A stretch of DNA of 64,000 bases, from contig JAVJTE010000025.1 of NCBI GenBank assembly GCA_040219025.1, positions 100,856 to 164,855 on the forward strand, written 5' to 3'. Made by a program: the position numbers and the translations under genes. This DNA is from HT1-32 sp040219025. Lineage in GTDB: Bacteria > Pseudomonadota > Alphaproteobacteria > Rhodospirillales > HT1-32. Shown here piece by piece: positions 26,027 through 34,784 of the stretch (position 1 is the first letter of the stretch; each line of letters starts with the position of its first letter). Below the pieces are notes generated by a model. The model did no database searches. It saw only the letters and a program-made list of their open reading frames with translations, and was not told the DNA's origin.

Positions 26027-27430
26027 TCAGATACGGTATCCCATGCGCAGACCACCCCAGTGCCGGCCCCCGACAATAATCGGCGCCGACAGATCCTTCA
26101 TCAGTACAAACTCTCCCCCGCCCATGTCCCGGCGATAGGTCTGTAGCAGAAAGGGGTTCTGGTTCTGGCCGGCGGCAAGGCCCGTCCGGTCATTGAACAG
26201 CCGGCGGTTACGGCTGTTTGCATTGTTCCAGACCGGATCATTGCCCTGTGGCCGGGAGAACTTGGTATTATGTGTCGGCAGAAATCCGTTGCGGTCAACA
26301 GCGGCGCAAAACACAACCTTTTCATCAAGCCCGAGCAGGCGCTCCTGCACGTCCGGACACAGCTCGTCAGTCAGCCTCACGAAGGGCGTCATATGCTGCA
26401 CCGGATCGGTGCCCGTGATCGGCACATATTCTTCGCTGAACAGATCAGCTGCGGTTATCCGCCCTGCATCAACAGCAGCCTCGAAGGATTTCGAGAGTTC
26501 TGCCGCACCGGCCTGAACCGCTTCGATGAATTTTGTATCCGCAGTGCGGAATCCGCTGTTGGCGATCAGCCCGATCAGTTCCTCGTTACGGGCCAGCAGC
26601 GAACCAAGCCGCCGGTCCGCCGACTGAAGATCGCTGCTCGCCTGCTGCACGCCACTGCTCACATTATGGATGCGCTGCTCGAACGCCTGACATTGTTGCA
26701 GGGATGTTGTGGCATGACCTGAAATTTCTGCTGCCTTGTCGCTCAGGTCCTGAATCGCACTGTCAAAACCTCCAACCGTCGAGTTGATGACGGTGACACC
26801 GTTTGAAACGTCACCAGCCAGCCCGACAGCCCCGCTCGAGCTGTCCATCAGATGGGAAATATTGTCCGACAGGTCCTTTACCGTCACATCGATACTGCCG
26901 GTTGCCTGCGCTGTCTGACCAGCCAGCGTTTTGACCTCACCCGCAACCACAGCGAAGCCTTTCCCGGCCTCCCCGGCACGCGCCGCCTCGATTGTTGCAT
27001 TCAGGGCAAGCAGGTTGGTCTGGCTGGCGATGCCCTGAATATCCCGGGAAATCTTGGCAACACCCGACAATGAAGATTCCAGGCCGGCAAGCCGTTCCTC
27101 GATACCGCTGACCGACCCGACAAGCTCTGCAATGCTGCTGATCGCAGTATCGACAGTCTGCCGGGATTGTGTCATCTCGGCTCCCACATTCCGGGTAACC
27201 AGATGCGACTGATCACCTGCCTCGGCAATCGTGCGAACGCTCTCCGCCATTGATTGCGCCAGACTGGCCAGTTCTGTGAACAGTTCCGCCTGATGCGAAA
27301 CAAACCGGGTCACCGCGTCAACGTTGCCCGCGACATCGGCAATTTCCAGTGCCAGTTCCTGCGCCATGGCAAGAACATCCGATGCAAATGCGTCCGGATC
27401 TGATGATTTGCTTTGGTGGTTATCTTCCAT
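26027..27430 (-). CDS. Cytoplasmic chemoreceptor with C-terminal sensor domain
   Basis: A 467-residue protein without membrane segments. The signalling coiled coil lies in the N-terminal half, with the tip motif ASQTNLLALNATIEAARAGEAG (part quoted: NLLALNATIEAARAG) near residue 140-165. The C-terminal 150 residues form a compact domain with HNTKFSRPQ, NRRLFNDRTGLAA, LLQTYRRDMGGG and the ending RHWGGLRMGY. This PAS-like module with a terminal HWGG motif occurs in other chemoreceptors; its ligand is unknown to me. The ATG at 27430 has GGGAGG upstream; the open frame before it is not used. Confidence 0.9.
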   Translation of the reverse strand: MEDNHQSKSSDPDAFASDVLAMAQELALEIADVAGNVDAVTRFVSHQAELFTELASLAQSMAESVRTIAEAGDQSHLVTRNVGAEMTQSRQTVDTAISSIAELVGSVSGIEERLAGLESSLSGVAKISRDIQGIASQTNLLALNATIEAARAGEAGKGFAVVAGEVKTLAGQTAQATGSIDVTVKDLSDNISHLMDSSSGAVGLAGDVSNGVTVINSTVGGFDSAIQDLSDKAAEISGHATTSLQQCQAFEQRIHNVSSGVQQASSDLQSADRRLGSLLARNEELIGLIANSGFRTADTKFIEAVQAGAAELSKSFEAAVDAGRITAADLFSEEYVPITGTDPVQHMTPFVRLTDELCPDVQERLLGLDEKVVFCAAVDRNGFLPTHNTKFSRPQGNDPVWNNANSRNRRLFNDRTGLAAGQNQNPFLLQTYRRDMGGGEFVLMKDLSAPIIVGGRHWGGLRMGYRI

Positions 27431-27523
27431 GCCTGCTTTCCTCCCTGACTTCTTTGCAGGAGTTTTCAGGTGAACATCCCCACAGGCAATGATTTTGAGC
27501 AAAAATCACTGGATATGGACTGA

Positions 27524-28927
27524 TCAAAGCAGAAAAAAGGCCGCCATGCCGAGGAAGCTGAAAAATCCGACAACATCGGTGACCGTGGTCAGGAACACAC
27601 TCGATGCAATCGCCGGATCGATTTTGAGACGATCAAGGACCACCGGAATACCGACCCCGAACAATCCGGCAATCAGCATGTTCATGACCATGGCAATGGC
27701 GATGATCAGCGCCAGCATCGCACTGTCGAACCAGAACCAGGTGATAACGCCGGTCAGGACGGCGAACAGCACCCCGTTGATACCGCCGACCAGGACTTCC
27801 TTGCCAACAATCCGCATGGCATTTGTCGAGGTCAGCTCACGGGTGGCCAATGCCCTTACCGCCACAGTCAGCGTCTGGGTGCCGGCATTGCCGCCCATCG
27901 AGGCGACGATGGGCATCAGGACAGCCAGTGCGACAATCTGTTCAATCGTCGCATCGAACAGGCCGATCACCATCGACGCGAGGATTGCCGTGCCCAGATT
28001 GACCAGCAGCCAGGTAAACCGGGACTTCGTCGTGTCGATAACCGCGTGATAGAGATCATCCTCGGCAACACCACCGAGACGCATCAGATCTTCCTCGGCC
28101 TCCTCATCGATAACGTCGACCACGTCATCAATGTGAATAACACCGACCATCGCACCGTTCTCATCAACAACCGGTGCGGAGGTCAGGTCCTGCTGGCGGA
28201 AGATAAAGGCAACCTCCTCCTGATCGAGGTCGGCTGCGATGGTGTTGATGTCCTTCTCCATGATCTCGGTCAGGTCGATCCGGCGAACTGTCCGTAACAT
28301 CCGGCTCAGCGGAATTGTGCCGATCGGTCGCTCATCCACATCAAGAATGAAGACATCGTAGAAATCATCCGGCAGATCAGAGCTGTTGCGGGCAAAATCG
28401 ATGACCTGACCCACGGTCCAAGTTGATGACACAGCCACATAATCAAGCTGCATCAGCCGCCCGGCAGAATGTTCGGGAAAGGTCAGTGCCCGCTGGATAT
28501 CGAGACGGTCTTCAATCGGCACGGAATCGAGCACTTCGCGCTGCTCGTCCTCGTCGAGATCCTCGATCAGATAGAGCGCGTCATCGATGTCCAGTTCCGA
28601 CATCGCTGCTGCGATTTCATGATTTTCCCATTCGTCCAGAATGGAATCGCGAACCCGCTCGTCCAGCTCGGTGAGGACAAACGGGTCCATCTCCGACTTG
28701 ATACCGTCGACCAGCTGCAGGCGGTCGTCGACGGACAGGCGTTCCAGCAAATCCGCGAGGTCGGAATAATGCAGATCAAAAATCTGCGGCGATATCTCGT
28801 CAATGGCGCCGTCTTCCAGCGCATCTTCGACCCTGCGGACAAACTCGTCGCTCAGTCCGAATGCGGCGACATCGGCCAGATCGTCTGTTTCTGCAGGATT
28901 TTCGGGAGTCTGAAGCTGGTCGCTCAT
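27524..28927 (-). CDS. mgtE: Magnesium transporter MgtE
   Basis: This 467-residue inner-membrane channel takes up magnesium. It has an N-terminal superhelical MgtE domain (about 30-135), two CBS domains (about 140-265, seen in VSSTWTVGQVIDFAR and VAFIFRQQDLTSAPVVDENG) that sense cytoplasmic magnesium, and five C-terminal membrane helices with the pore motif MPIVASMGGNAGTQTL. The ATG at 28927 is chosen for the GGGAGA site; the longer frame reads through the tRNA-Leu region and is not real. The gene lies 94 bases downstream of the chemoreceptor start. Confidence 0.95.
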   Translation of the reverse strand: MSDQLQTPENPAETDDLADVAAFGLSDEFVRRVEDALEDGAIDEISPQIFDLHYSDLADLLERLSVDDRLQLVDGIKSEMDPFVLTELDERVRDSILDEWENHEIAAAMSELDIDDALYLIEDLDEDEQREVLDSVPIEDRLDIQRALTFPEHSAGRLMQLDYVAVSSTWTVGQVIDFARNSSDLPDDFYDVFILDVDERPIGTIPLSRMLRTVRRIDLTEIMEKDINTIAADLDQEEVAFIFRQQDLTSAPVVDENGAMVGVIHIDDVVDVIDEEAEEDLMRLGGVAEDDLYHAVIDTTKSRFTWLLVNLGTAILASMVIGLFDATIEQIVALAVLMPIVASMGGNAGTQTLTVAVRALATRELTSTNAMRIVGKEVLVGGINGVLFAVLTGVITWFWFDSAMLALIIAIAMVMNMLIAGLFGVGIPVVLDRLKIDPAIASSVFLTTVTDVVGFFSFLGMAAFFLL

Positions 28928-29011
28928 AACAAATCTCCCTGCGGTTTTGCTGCATTTGCAACGGCAAAAACCAAAAAAAGCCCGGAAACCCGGACCTTTT
29001 ATACCCAATCT

Positions 29012-29097
29012 GGTGCGGTCGAGAAGACTCGAACTTCCACCCGTGTTACCGGACAGCGACCTCAACGCTGCGCGTCTACCAATTCCGCCACGACCGC
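29012..29097 (-). tRNA. tRNA-Leu (anticodon GAG)
   Basis: An 86-base class II tRNA with encoded CCA. The 5' end reads GCGGTCGTGGCGGAATTGGT, the anticodon arm is CAGCG-TTGAGGT-CGCTG (GAG), a long variable arm follows and the T-loop is GTTCGAGTC. The acceptor stem is GCGGTCG/CGACCGC with discriminator A. It reads CUC and CUU codons. It stands alone between mgtE and lipB. Confidence 0.97.
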
Positions 29098-29116
29098 ACT
29101 AGATTGGTGGGCGCAG

Positions 29117-29145
29117 TGATTAGCAAATCGGATACCCCGTGACAA
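29117..29145 (-). promoter_or_regulatory. Possible sigma-70 promoter for tRNA-Leu
   Basis: On the minus strand TTGTCA (29145-29140) and TAATCA (29122-29117) are separated by 17 bases, with the tRNA 5' end 19 bases after the -10 box. The -35 box overlaps the probable GTG start of lipB on the opposite strand. Confidence 0.45.
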
Positions 29146-29828
29146 GAACACTCGACACCGAACCCGAATGGATTTTTTCCGACACCCCCGTCGCCTATCC
29201 CGAGGCCGTCCGTTTCATGGAAGACCGGGTTGCCGACATTTACCGGAAACAGGCCCGGGAGGGCATCTGGTTACTGGAGCATCCGGCGATCTACACCGCA
29301 GGTTCCAGCGCCGACCCGACCGACCTGAAAGCCCCGGACAGGTTTCCGGTTTTCCAGTCCGGTCGTGGCGGCCAGTACACCTATCACGGCCCCGGCCAGC
29401 GGATTGCCTATGTCATGCTGGATCTCGGACAACGCGGTCGCGATGTCCGGGCCTTCGTTCATGCGCTGGAAGACTGGGTGATCCAGACACTCTGGAAGTT
29501 CAATATAACCGGAGAGCGCCGCGACGGCCGGGTTGGCATCTGGGTTGATCAGGGTCATGGCCGGGAAGCCAAGATTGCCGCGATTGGTGTGCGTCTCCGC
29601 AAATGGGTCAGCTATCACGGGATTTCAATCAATGTCGATCCGGAGCTTGACCATTTCAACGGCATTGTGCCCTGCGGCATCAGCGAACACGGGGTAACCT
29701 CCCTGCTTGATCTGGGCGTCACAGCCACCGTAACCGACCTTGATAACGCCCTGATGGAAACGTTCCCCACCGTCTTCGGAAAACCCCTCCGGTCGGTTCT
29801 GCATGAACCTGATCCGTTCGACATCTGA
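29139..29828 (+). CDS. lipB: Octanoyltransferase LipB
   Basis: This 229-residue enzyme moves octanoyl from acyl-carrier protein to lipoyl domains, the first step of lipoate synthesis. The motifs RGGQYTYHGPGQRIAYVMLDL, KIAAIGVRLRKWVSYHG (catalytic Lys) and IVPCGI (catalytic Cys; quoted in parts) are those of LipB. The first start, GTG at 29139, lies only 41 bases from the tRNA-Leu gene, so promoters for the two must overlap. Length is normal for alphaproteobacteria. Confidence 0.94.
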   Translation: MTRTLDTEPEWIFSDTPVAYPEAVRFMEDRVADIYRKQAREGIWLLEHPAIYTAGSSADPTDLKAPDRFPVFQSGRGGQYTYHGPGQRIAYVMLDLGQRGRDVRAFVHALEDWVIQTLWKFNITGERRDGRVGIWVDQGHGREAKIAAIGVRLRKWVSYHGISINVDPELDHFNGIVPCGISEHGVTSLLDLGVTATVTDLDNALMETFPTVFGKPLRSVLHEPDPFDI

Positions 29829-29926
29829 CCCGGCAGGCAGCAGGAGACCGGGGCAGATTCCTTCAGGCTTGGCGGCCCGTAGCAAAGCACCGTACACTGG
29901 TGCCGGTACAAACATTGGATGACGGC

Positions 29927-30937
29927 ATGTCTGGCAAAGACGAAATGATCACGCTTTCCGTGCCGGACCTGCTGAAACAGCCGGGTCCGCAGGACAAGCC
30001 TGCCTCGCAGGCGCCGGTCATCGCCGATGCACGGGCAGAGAACCTGTCCCGCGCTGCCGAGGTCCATGCCAGCCTGGAACAGCTTGAGCGCGCCGTTGAT
30101 GACGAGGAAACCTGGCTGCAGGAGTTGTTCCGGGCCATGCTGTGCCGTACCCGGGTGAATTTGCGCGAACTTTCCGACGACGCCTATCTGCACAGCCCGT
30201 TCGGGCGCTGGTATTACAGCAACGCCGACAGTCTGTTCACGCAAAACCCGCTGTTCAAACCGATTGGCAATATTCATCGGGTGATCCGCTCGGAAGCCAG
30301 CCGGCTGGAAGCGCTGACCCGCGACGGACAACTGGTCAGTCCCGGTGAATTTGAGCGGTTCCAGAAAGCCATCGCGGAATTTCGCCGGAATATCCGGCGG
30401 ATGGAACAGGGTATTGAACGCCAGTTCGCGCATCTTGATCCTGCGACCGGGGTCCACCGGCCGGAAGGCATGATCGCCCAGCTGCAGATCGAACGCGACC
30501 GCGCGCGCCGGACGAAAGTACCCTGCGTCGTCGCCCTGGCACAGATTGATGACTATCAGGAATTGCTGGAGGACTGTGGCCAGGACAGCGCTGATGAAGC
30601 GATGCAGAGCATGTCGCTGGTGTTTGCCAGAAGCCTGCGCCCCTATGACATGCTGACCCGCCTGATGGAGGACCGCTTTCTGTTCTGCCTGCCCGGTGCG
30701 CAGCCGGCGGATGCCAGCAGTGTCTTCGATCGGCTCAGGGTCCAGATTGCCGGCAATCTGATGGAATTTGACAGCGGGGCCTTGCGCACACTGACAATCT
30801 CTGTCGGTGTCACCCGACTTGACGAAGAGGCCTCAATTGAAACTACCCTTGCTCATGTTGCCAAGGCGCTCTACGCCGCCAGTCATCACGATGACGACCG
30901 CGTTATCATTTACAGCCCTGATCTCGACAGTGCCTGA
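29927..30937 (+). CDS. Degenerate GGDEF protein with CZB-like domain and intact I-site
   Basis: This 336-residue protein has the layout of E. coli DgcZ: an N-terminal CZB-like helical domain (about 45-165) and a GGDEF domain (about 170-335). The active-site motif reads MEDRF (247-251) instead of GGDEF, so cyclase activity is not expected. The inhibitory c-di-GMP site RxxD is kept as RPYD (238-241), five residues before it. Most zinc ligands of DgcZ are changed (first His to Glu, Cys to Ser), with His117 kept. It is followed after 33 bases by a second, active-looking copy. A GTG at 29900 is an alternative start. Confidence 0.82.
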   Translation: MSGKDEMITLSVPDLLKQPGPQDKPASQAPVIADARAENLSRAAEVHASLEQLERAVDDEETWLQELFRAMLCRTRVNLRELSDDAYLHSPFGRWYYSNADSLFTQNPLFKPIGNIHRVIRSEASRLEALTRDGQLVSPGEFERFQKAIAEFRRNIRRMEQGIERQFAHLDPATGVHRPEGMIAQLQIERDRARRTKVPCVVALAQIDDYQELLEDCGQDSADEAMQSMSLVFARSLRPYDMLTRLMEDRFLFCLPGAQPADASSVFDRLRVQIAGNLMEFDSGALRTLTISVGVTRLDEEASIETTLAHVAKALYAASHHDDDRVIIYSPDLDSA

Positions 30938-30970
30938 CCATTCCCTGCGCCCCCGTTCCGGAAGAATTTA

Positions 30971-31846
30971 ATGACAGATGATTACGCCGGGGATCTGCTG
31001 GAGGCCCTTGATACTGCCATCAACGAACATATGGCCTGGACGCTGGACTGGTTCCGGGCCGCAGTCGCAGGCGCAGGATTCAACAGCAGCGACCTGAATG
31101 ACAGCCCTGAACCGGCTGACAGCTTCAGTGTCTGGATCAGTCGCAACAGCGCATCCCCGCTGCTGGACCAGCCGGCATTCCATGCCCTGGTCCAGCTGCA
31201 CAGTGATGCCCGGATCACAGGTCGCGACCTGGCCCGGCGGCTTGAAGCCGGCCAGCAGGTCGGCGCTTATGAACTGAGTGCCTTCGCTGATCAGCTGCAA
31301 CAGTTCCACGTCGCTGCCCGGCGGCTGGAGAAGGCATTTGGTGCCGCCGCCAGTGAACTGGATACCCTGACCGGCCTCTATAACCGCACGGCAATGCGCC
31401 GGGAACTTGACCGCGAGCGTGAACGCAGTCTGCGAACCGGGCAACCCTGTACTCTCGTGCTGGCAGATCTCGACCATTTCAAGGCGGTTAATGACCGCTA
31501 TGGTCACGCCGCCGGTGACCGGGTTCTGCAAATGGCTGCAGAAATGTTCAGTCAGAATGTGCGCCCCTTCGATCATGTCTTCCGCTATGGTGGCGAGGAA
31601 TTCCTGATCTGCCTGCCCAATGCGGATACAGAACAGGCCAAAACCGTGCTGGAGCGGGTTCGCACAGCACTGGCCGCAACATCTGTGGATATCGGCGAGG
31701 CAGACCCGATCAGCGTCACCGCGTCGTTCGGGGCCGCACCGACATCCGACAGCCTTGATCTGAACCAGACGATCGAACTGGCGGACAAGGCACTCTATCT
31801 GGCCAAGGAATCGGGGCGGAACCGGGTCGAAATCTCGGAAATCTAG
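30971..31846 (+). CDS. Diguanylate cyclase, DgcZ-like, with CZB-like domain
   Basis: This 291-residue protein probably makes c-di-GMP. The GGDEF domain (about 130-290) has GGEEF at 207-211, DLDHFKAVNDRYGHAAGD for substrate and metal binding, and the RxxD I-site as RPFD (198-201). The N-terminal domain resembles the zinc-sensing CZB domain of DgcZ: His20 and His77 are kept, but the Cys position of the CxxGxW motif appears as Ser51 (SFSVW), so zinc binding is doubtful. It forms a pair with the degenerate protein upstream. Confidence 0.87.
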   Translation: MTDDYAGDLLEALDTAINEHMAWTLDWFRAAVAGAGFNSSDLNDSPEPADSFSVWISRNSASPLLDQPAFHALVQLHSDARITGRDLARRLEAGQQVGAYELSAFADQLQQFHVAARRLEKAFGAAASELDTLTGLYNRTAMRRELDRERERSLRTGQPCTLVLADLDHFKAVNDRYGHAAGDRVLQMAAEMFSQNVRPFDHVFRYGGEEFLICLPNADTEQAKTVLERVRTALAATSVDIGEADPISVTASFGAAPTSDSLDLNQTIELADKALYLAKESGRNRVEISEI

Positions 31847-31849
31847 AGG

Positions 31850-32137
31850 CTACACCGTTGGCAGGCGCTGAAAGCTGCTGATCTCCGGATCTGCCTGTTG
31901 TTCCGTGACCGCGACATCGTGAACTCTGGCCATCAATGGGCCCTTGAAGCTGAGGGCAACGAGTTCGTCGATCCTGTCACCCGGCCCCTGCAGCAACGCC
32001 TCGACGCTGCGGTCAGCCCGGTTACGGACCCAGCCGGCCAGATTCCGCGCCTCAGCCTCTTTTGCGAACCACCAGCGGTATCCAACACCCTGGACCCTGC
32101 CTTCAATCCGGATCCGGACAGCCCGTAAATCAGACAT
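31850..32137 (-). CDS. acyP: Acylphosphatase
   Basis: This 95-residue protein matches the acylphosphatase family, which hydrolyses acyl phosphates such as acetyl or carbamoyl phosphate. The phosphate-binding loop GRVQGVGYRWW with its Arg, and the catalytic Asn in GWVRNRADRSVE, are both present. Its ATG overlaps the stop of the exporter gene by one base (TGATG). It is the last gene of the pccB-pccA unit and converges with the diguanylate cyclase gene, only three bases apart. Confidence 0.93.
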   Translation of the reverse strand: MSDLRAVRIRIEGRVQGVGYRWWFAKEAEARNLAGWVRNRADRSVEALLQGPGDRIDELVALSFKGPLMARVHDVAVTEQQADPEISSFQRLPTV

Positions 32138-32766
32138 CAGGCCAGCTCCCCGGCGATCAGCCAGCCGGCCACGGTGAACATGATCAGCGCCACCAGCCCG
32201 TCGAGCAGCCGTTGCATCAGACCTGTGCGCATCAGCGGCGCAGCCAGAAACGCCCCGTAGCCAATGGCACAGAACCAGATAACCGACGCCAGCATCGCCC
32301 CGGTGGTGAACCAGAGCCGCGATGTCGCCTCGTACTGGGCAGCGATACCGCCAAGCAGCACAACTGTATCCAGATAAACATGCGGGTTGAGCAGCGATAC
32401 CGACAGGGTTGCAGCAATCGCTGTCATCTGTCCGCCAGCGTCCTCTGCTCCCGCTTCCCAGTTGAATTGCGGCGGATGGATCACGTTCCGTACAGACATC
32501 GCACCATAGGCCAGCAGAAAGGCGGCCCCGCCCCAGGCGGCTGTACTGGCAAGCCAGGGCCGGGCCGCGATAAAGGCACCCAGTCCGCCTGCCCCCGCCG
32601 CGATCAGCCCCACATCGCACAGGATACAGACTGTTACGACGACAAACAGGTTCCGGCGCTGCAATCCCGCCCGGATCACATGTGCATTCTGTGCCCCGAT
32701 GGCGATGATCAGCCCGGCACCGACGGCAAAACCGGCCGCCATCGCGGACCAGCCAACCTCGCTCAT
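32137..32766 (-). CDS. LysE/ArgO-family amino acid exporter
   Basis: This 209-residue membrane protein has six hydrophobic segments and the family motifs GLIIAIGAQNAHVIRAGL near the N-terminus and LLNPHVYLDTVVLLG in the middle. Such proteins export arginine, lysine or related amino acids. It begins 12 bases after pccA and overlaps acyP by one base, so it is part of the carboxylase operon. Specificity for arginine (ArgO) is likely from the sequence but not certain. Confidence 0.9.
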   Translation of the reverse strand: MSEVGWSAMAAGFAVGAGLIIAIGAQNAHVIRAGLQRRNLFVVVTVCILCDVGLIAAGAGGLGAFIAARPWLASTAAWGGAAFLLAYGAMSVRNVIHPPQFNWEAGAEDAGGQMTAIAATLSVSLLNPHVYLDTVVLLGGIAAQYEATSRLWFTTGAMLASVIWFCAIGYGAFLAAPLMRTGLMQRLLDGLVALIMFTVAGWLIAGELA

Positions 32767-32778
32767 GACAGAACTGTT

Positions 32779-34764
32779 CTATTCAAACTCGATAATCACC
32801 TGATCAACTGAAAGGCTGTCACCCGCTGCCGCGTTGATCTTTGCCACAACGCCATCAACCGTCGAGCGGATGACATTTTCCATCTTCATCGCCTCGATGA
32901 CACAGAGCACCTGTCCGGACTCGACGCTGTCCCCTTCTTCGACCGCAACCGACGACAACAACCCCGGCATCGGAGAGAGCACCATCTTCGACATGTCGGC
33001 CATTACCTTTTCCGGCATCAGCTCATACAGTTCTGCCGCTTTCGGTGACAGCACCAGCACCGGGAAGGCCGCGCCGGCGTAAGTCAGCCGGTAGCCGACG
33101 CCGTCAATATCGATCTGCACATGGACCGGCTTGCCGTTAACCCTGCCACTGAACAGCAAATCACCAATCTTCCAGTCGCTTTCGACCGTCCAGGTATCAT
33201 TCCCGATGGTTACCAGCGTTGCCGCATCCGAACTTGCGATATGCGCCGCATGCGGCGCGCCATCCATCAGGATCACCCAGTCCCGTCGATTACCCCTCTC
33301 GTGCCGGGGCACCTGGCCGGAAATCGATGCATTCCGGTCATTCCGGGCTTTATGGATAAATCCGGCGACCGCAAACAGGACGCCGCTTTCTTCCAGCGTC
33401 AGTTCCCGGCCCTGAAACCCGTCGGGATATTCTTCTGCGATGAAATTCGTCGTCAGCCGCCCCTCGGCAAACCGGGGATGACCGACCAGCGCCGCCAGAA
33501 AGTCCATATTATGGCTGACACCGCGAATGACAAAACCGTCCAGCGCGGCCCGCATGCGGTCAATCGCCTGATTGCGGGTCTCGCCCCAGCTGCACAGCTT
33601 GGCGATCATCGGATCGTAGAACATCGACACTTCCGAGCCTTCGGCAACGCCGTCATCCACCCGGACATGTTCCATGCCAACCGGCGGGCGATAGCGGGTC
33701 AGACGGCCGATTGACGGCAGGAACCCCCGACGGGCATCTTCGGCATAGACCCGTGATTCCAGCGCCCAGCCGTTGATCCGGATATCCTTCTGGGTCAGTG
33801 ACAGCTTCTCGCCATAGGCAACCCGGATCATCTGCTCGACCAGATCAACGCCGGTAATCAGCTCCGTTACCGGATGTTCGACCTGCAGGCGGGTGTTCAT
33901 TTCCAGAAAGTAGAAATTGCGGTCCTTGTCGACGATGAATTCGACAGTTCCGGCAGACCGGTACTGAACCGCATCTGCCAGCGCAATGGCCTCAGCCCCC
34001 ATTTTCTCGCGGGTCGCTTCATCAAGGAAGGGTGATGGCGCTTCCTCGATCACCTTCTGGTGGCGCCGCTGGATCGAACATTCCCGTTCGCACAGATGCA
34101 GCGTCGTTCCCTGACCGTCGGACAGCACCTGAATTTCGATATGCCGCGGCTCGACAATATATTTCTCGATGAAGATCCGGTCGTCACCGAATGACGACTT
34201 CGCCTCACTGGCAGCGGACTTGAATCCGTCAATGACTTCATCGGCTTTCCAGGCGATACGCATGCCTTTGCCACCACCACCGGCGGAAGCCTTGATCATT
34301 ACCGGAAAGCCGATTTGTTCGGCAATTCCAACAGCTTCTTCGGCTGTCTTGATAACGTCAATATGACCTGGAACCGTCGACACACCGGCTTTTGCTGCCA
34401 GTTTCTTCGACTCGATCTTGTCGCCCATCGCCTTGATCGCCGGGACATCCGGACCGATGAAGGCGATGCCCGCATCGGCCAGCGCCTGACAGAATGCCGG
34501 GTTCTCGGACAGAAACCCGTACCCCGGATGCACCGCTTCCGCGCCCGTCGATTTGCAGGCTTCAATAATCCGGTCGATCAGCAGATAACTCTCTGACGAC
34601 GGGGGCGGGCCGATCAGGACGGCCTCATCGGCCATTTGCACATGCGGTGCCAGGGCATCGGCTTCCGAATGAACGGCAACCGTACTTATGCCCATACGTT
34701 GCGCCGTGCGCATCACCCGGCAGGCAATTTCACCCCGGTTTGCGATCAGAATTTTCTTAAACAT
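32779..34764 (-). CDS. pccA: Propionyl-CoA carboxylase alpha subunit (biotin carboxylase and biotin carrier)
   Basis: This 661-residue subunit carboxylates its own biotin using ATP and bicarbonate. Order of domains: biotin carboxylase N-domain (KILIANRGEIACRVMRTA), ATP-grasp (KASAGGGGKGMRI, about residues 160-172), C-domain, a linker BT domain, and the C-terminal biotinyl domain with VIEAMKMENV, whose Lys carries biotin. Length and the Pcc-type linker favour propionyl-CoA over acetyl-CoA carboxylase. It starts 20 bases after pccB. Confidence 0.92.
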   Translation of the reverse strand: MFKKILIANRGEIACRVMRTAQRMGISTVAVHSEADALAPHVQMADEAVLIGPPPSSESYLLIDRIIEACKSTGAEAVHPGYGFLSENPAFCQALADAGIAFIGPDVPAIKAMGDKIESKKLAAKAGVSTVPGHIDVIKTAEEAVGIAEQIGFPVMIKASAGGGGKGMRIAWKADEVIDGFKSAASEAKSSFGDDRIFIEKYIVEPRHIEIQVLSDGQGTTLHLCERECSIQRRHQKVIEEAPSPFLDEATREKMGAEAIALADAVQYRSAGTVEFIVDKDRNFYFLEMNTRLQVEHPVTELITGVDLVEQMIRVAYGEKLSLTQKDIRINGWALESRVYAEDARRGFLPSIGRLTRYRPPVGMEHVRVDDGVAEGSEVSMFYDPMIAKLCSWGETRNQAIDRMRAALDGFVIRGVSHNMDFLAALVGHPRFAEGRLTTNFIAEEYPDGFQGRELTLEESGVLFAVAGFIHKARNDRNASISGQVPRHERGNRRDWVILMDGAPHAAHIASSDAATLVTIGNDTWTVESDWKIGDLLFSGRVNGKPVHVQIDIDGVGYRLTYAGAAFPVLVLSPKAAELYELMPEKVMADMSKMVLSPMPGLLSSVAVEEGDSVESGQVLCVIEAMKMENVIRSTVDGVVAKINAAAGDSLSVDQVIIEFE

Positions 34765-34784
34765 TCAGCTGCTCCTCAGGGGCA

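Noticed and set aside
28928..29065. N-terminal extension of MgtE
   Set aside because: The frame runs back into the tRNA-Leu gene, while a good ribosome site precedes the ATG at 28927.
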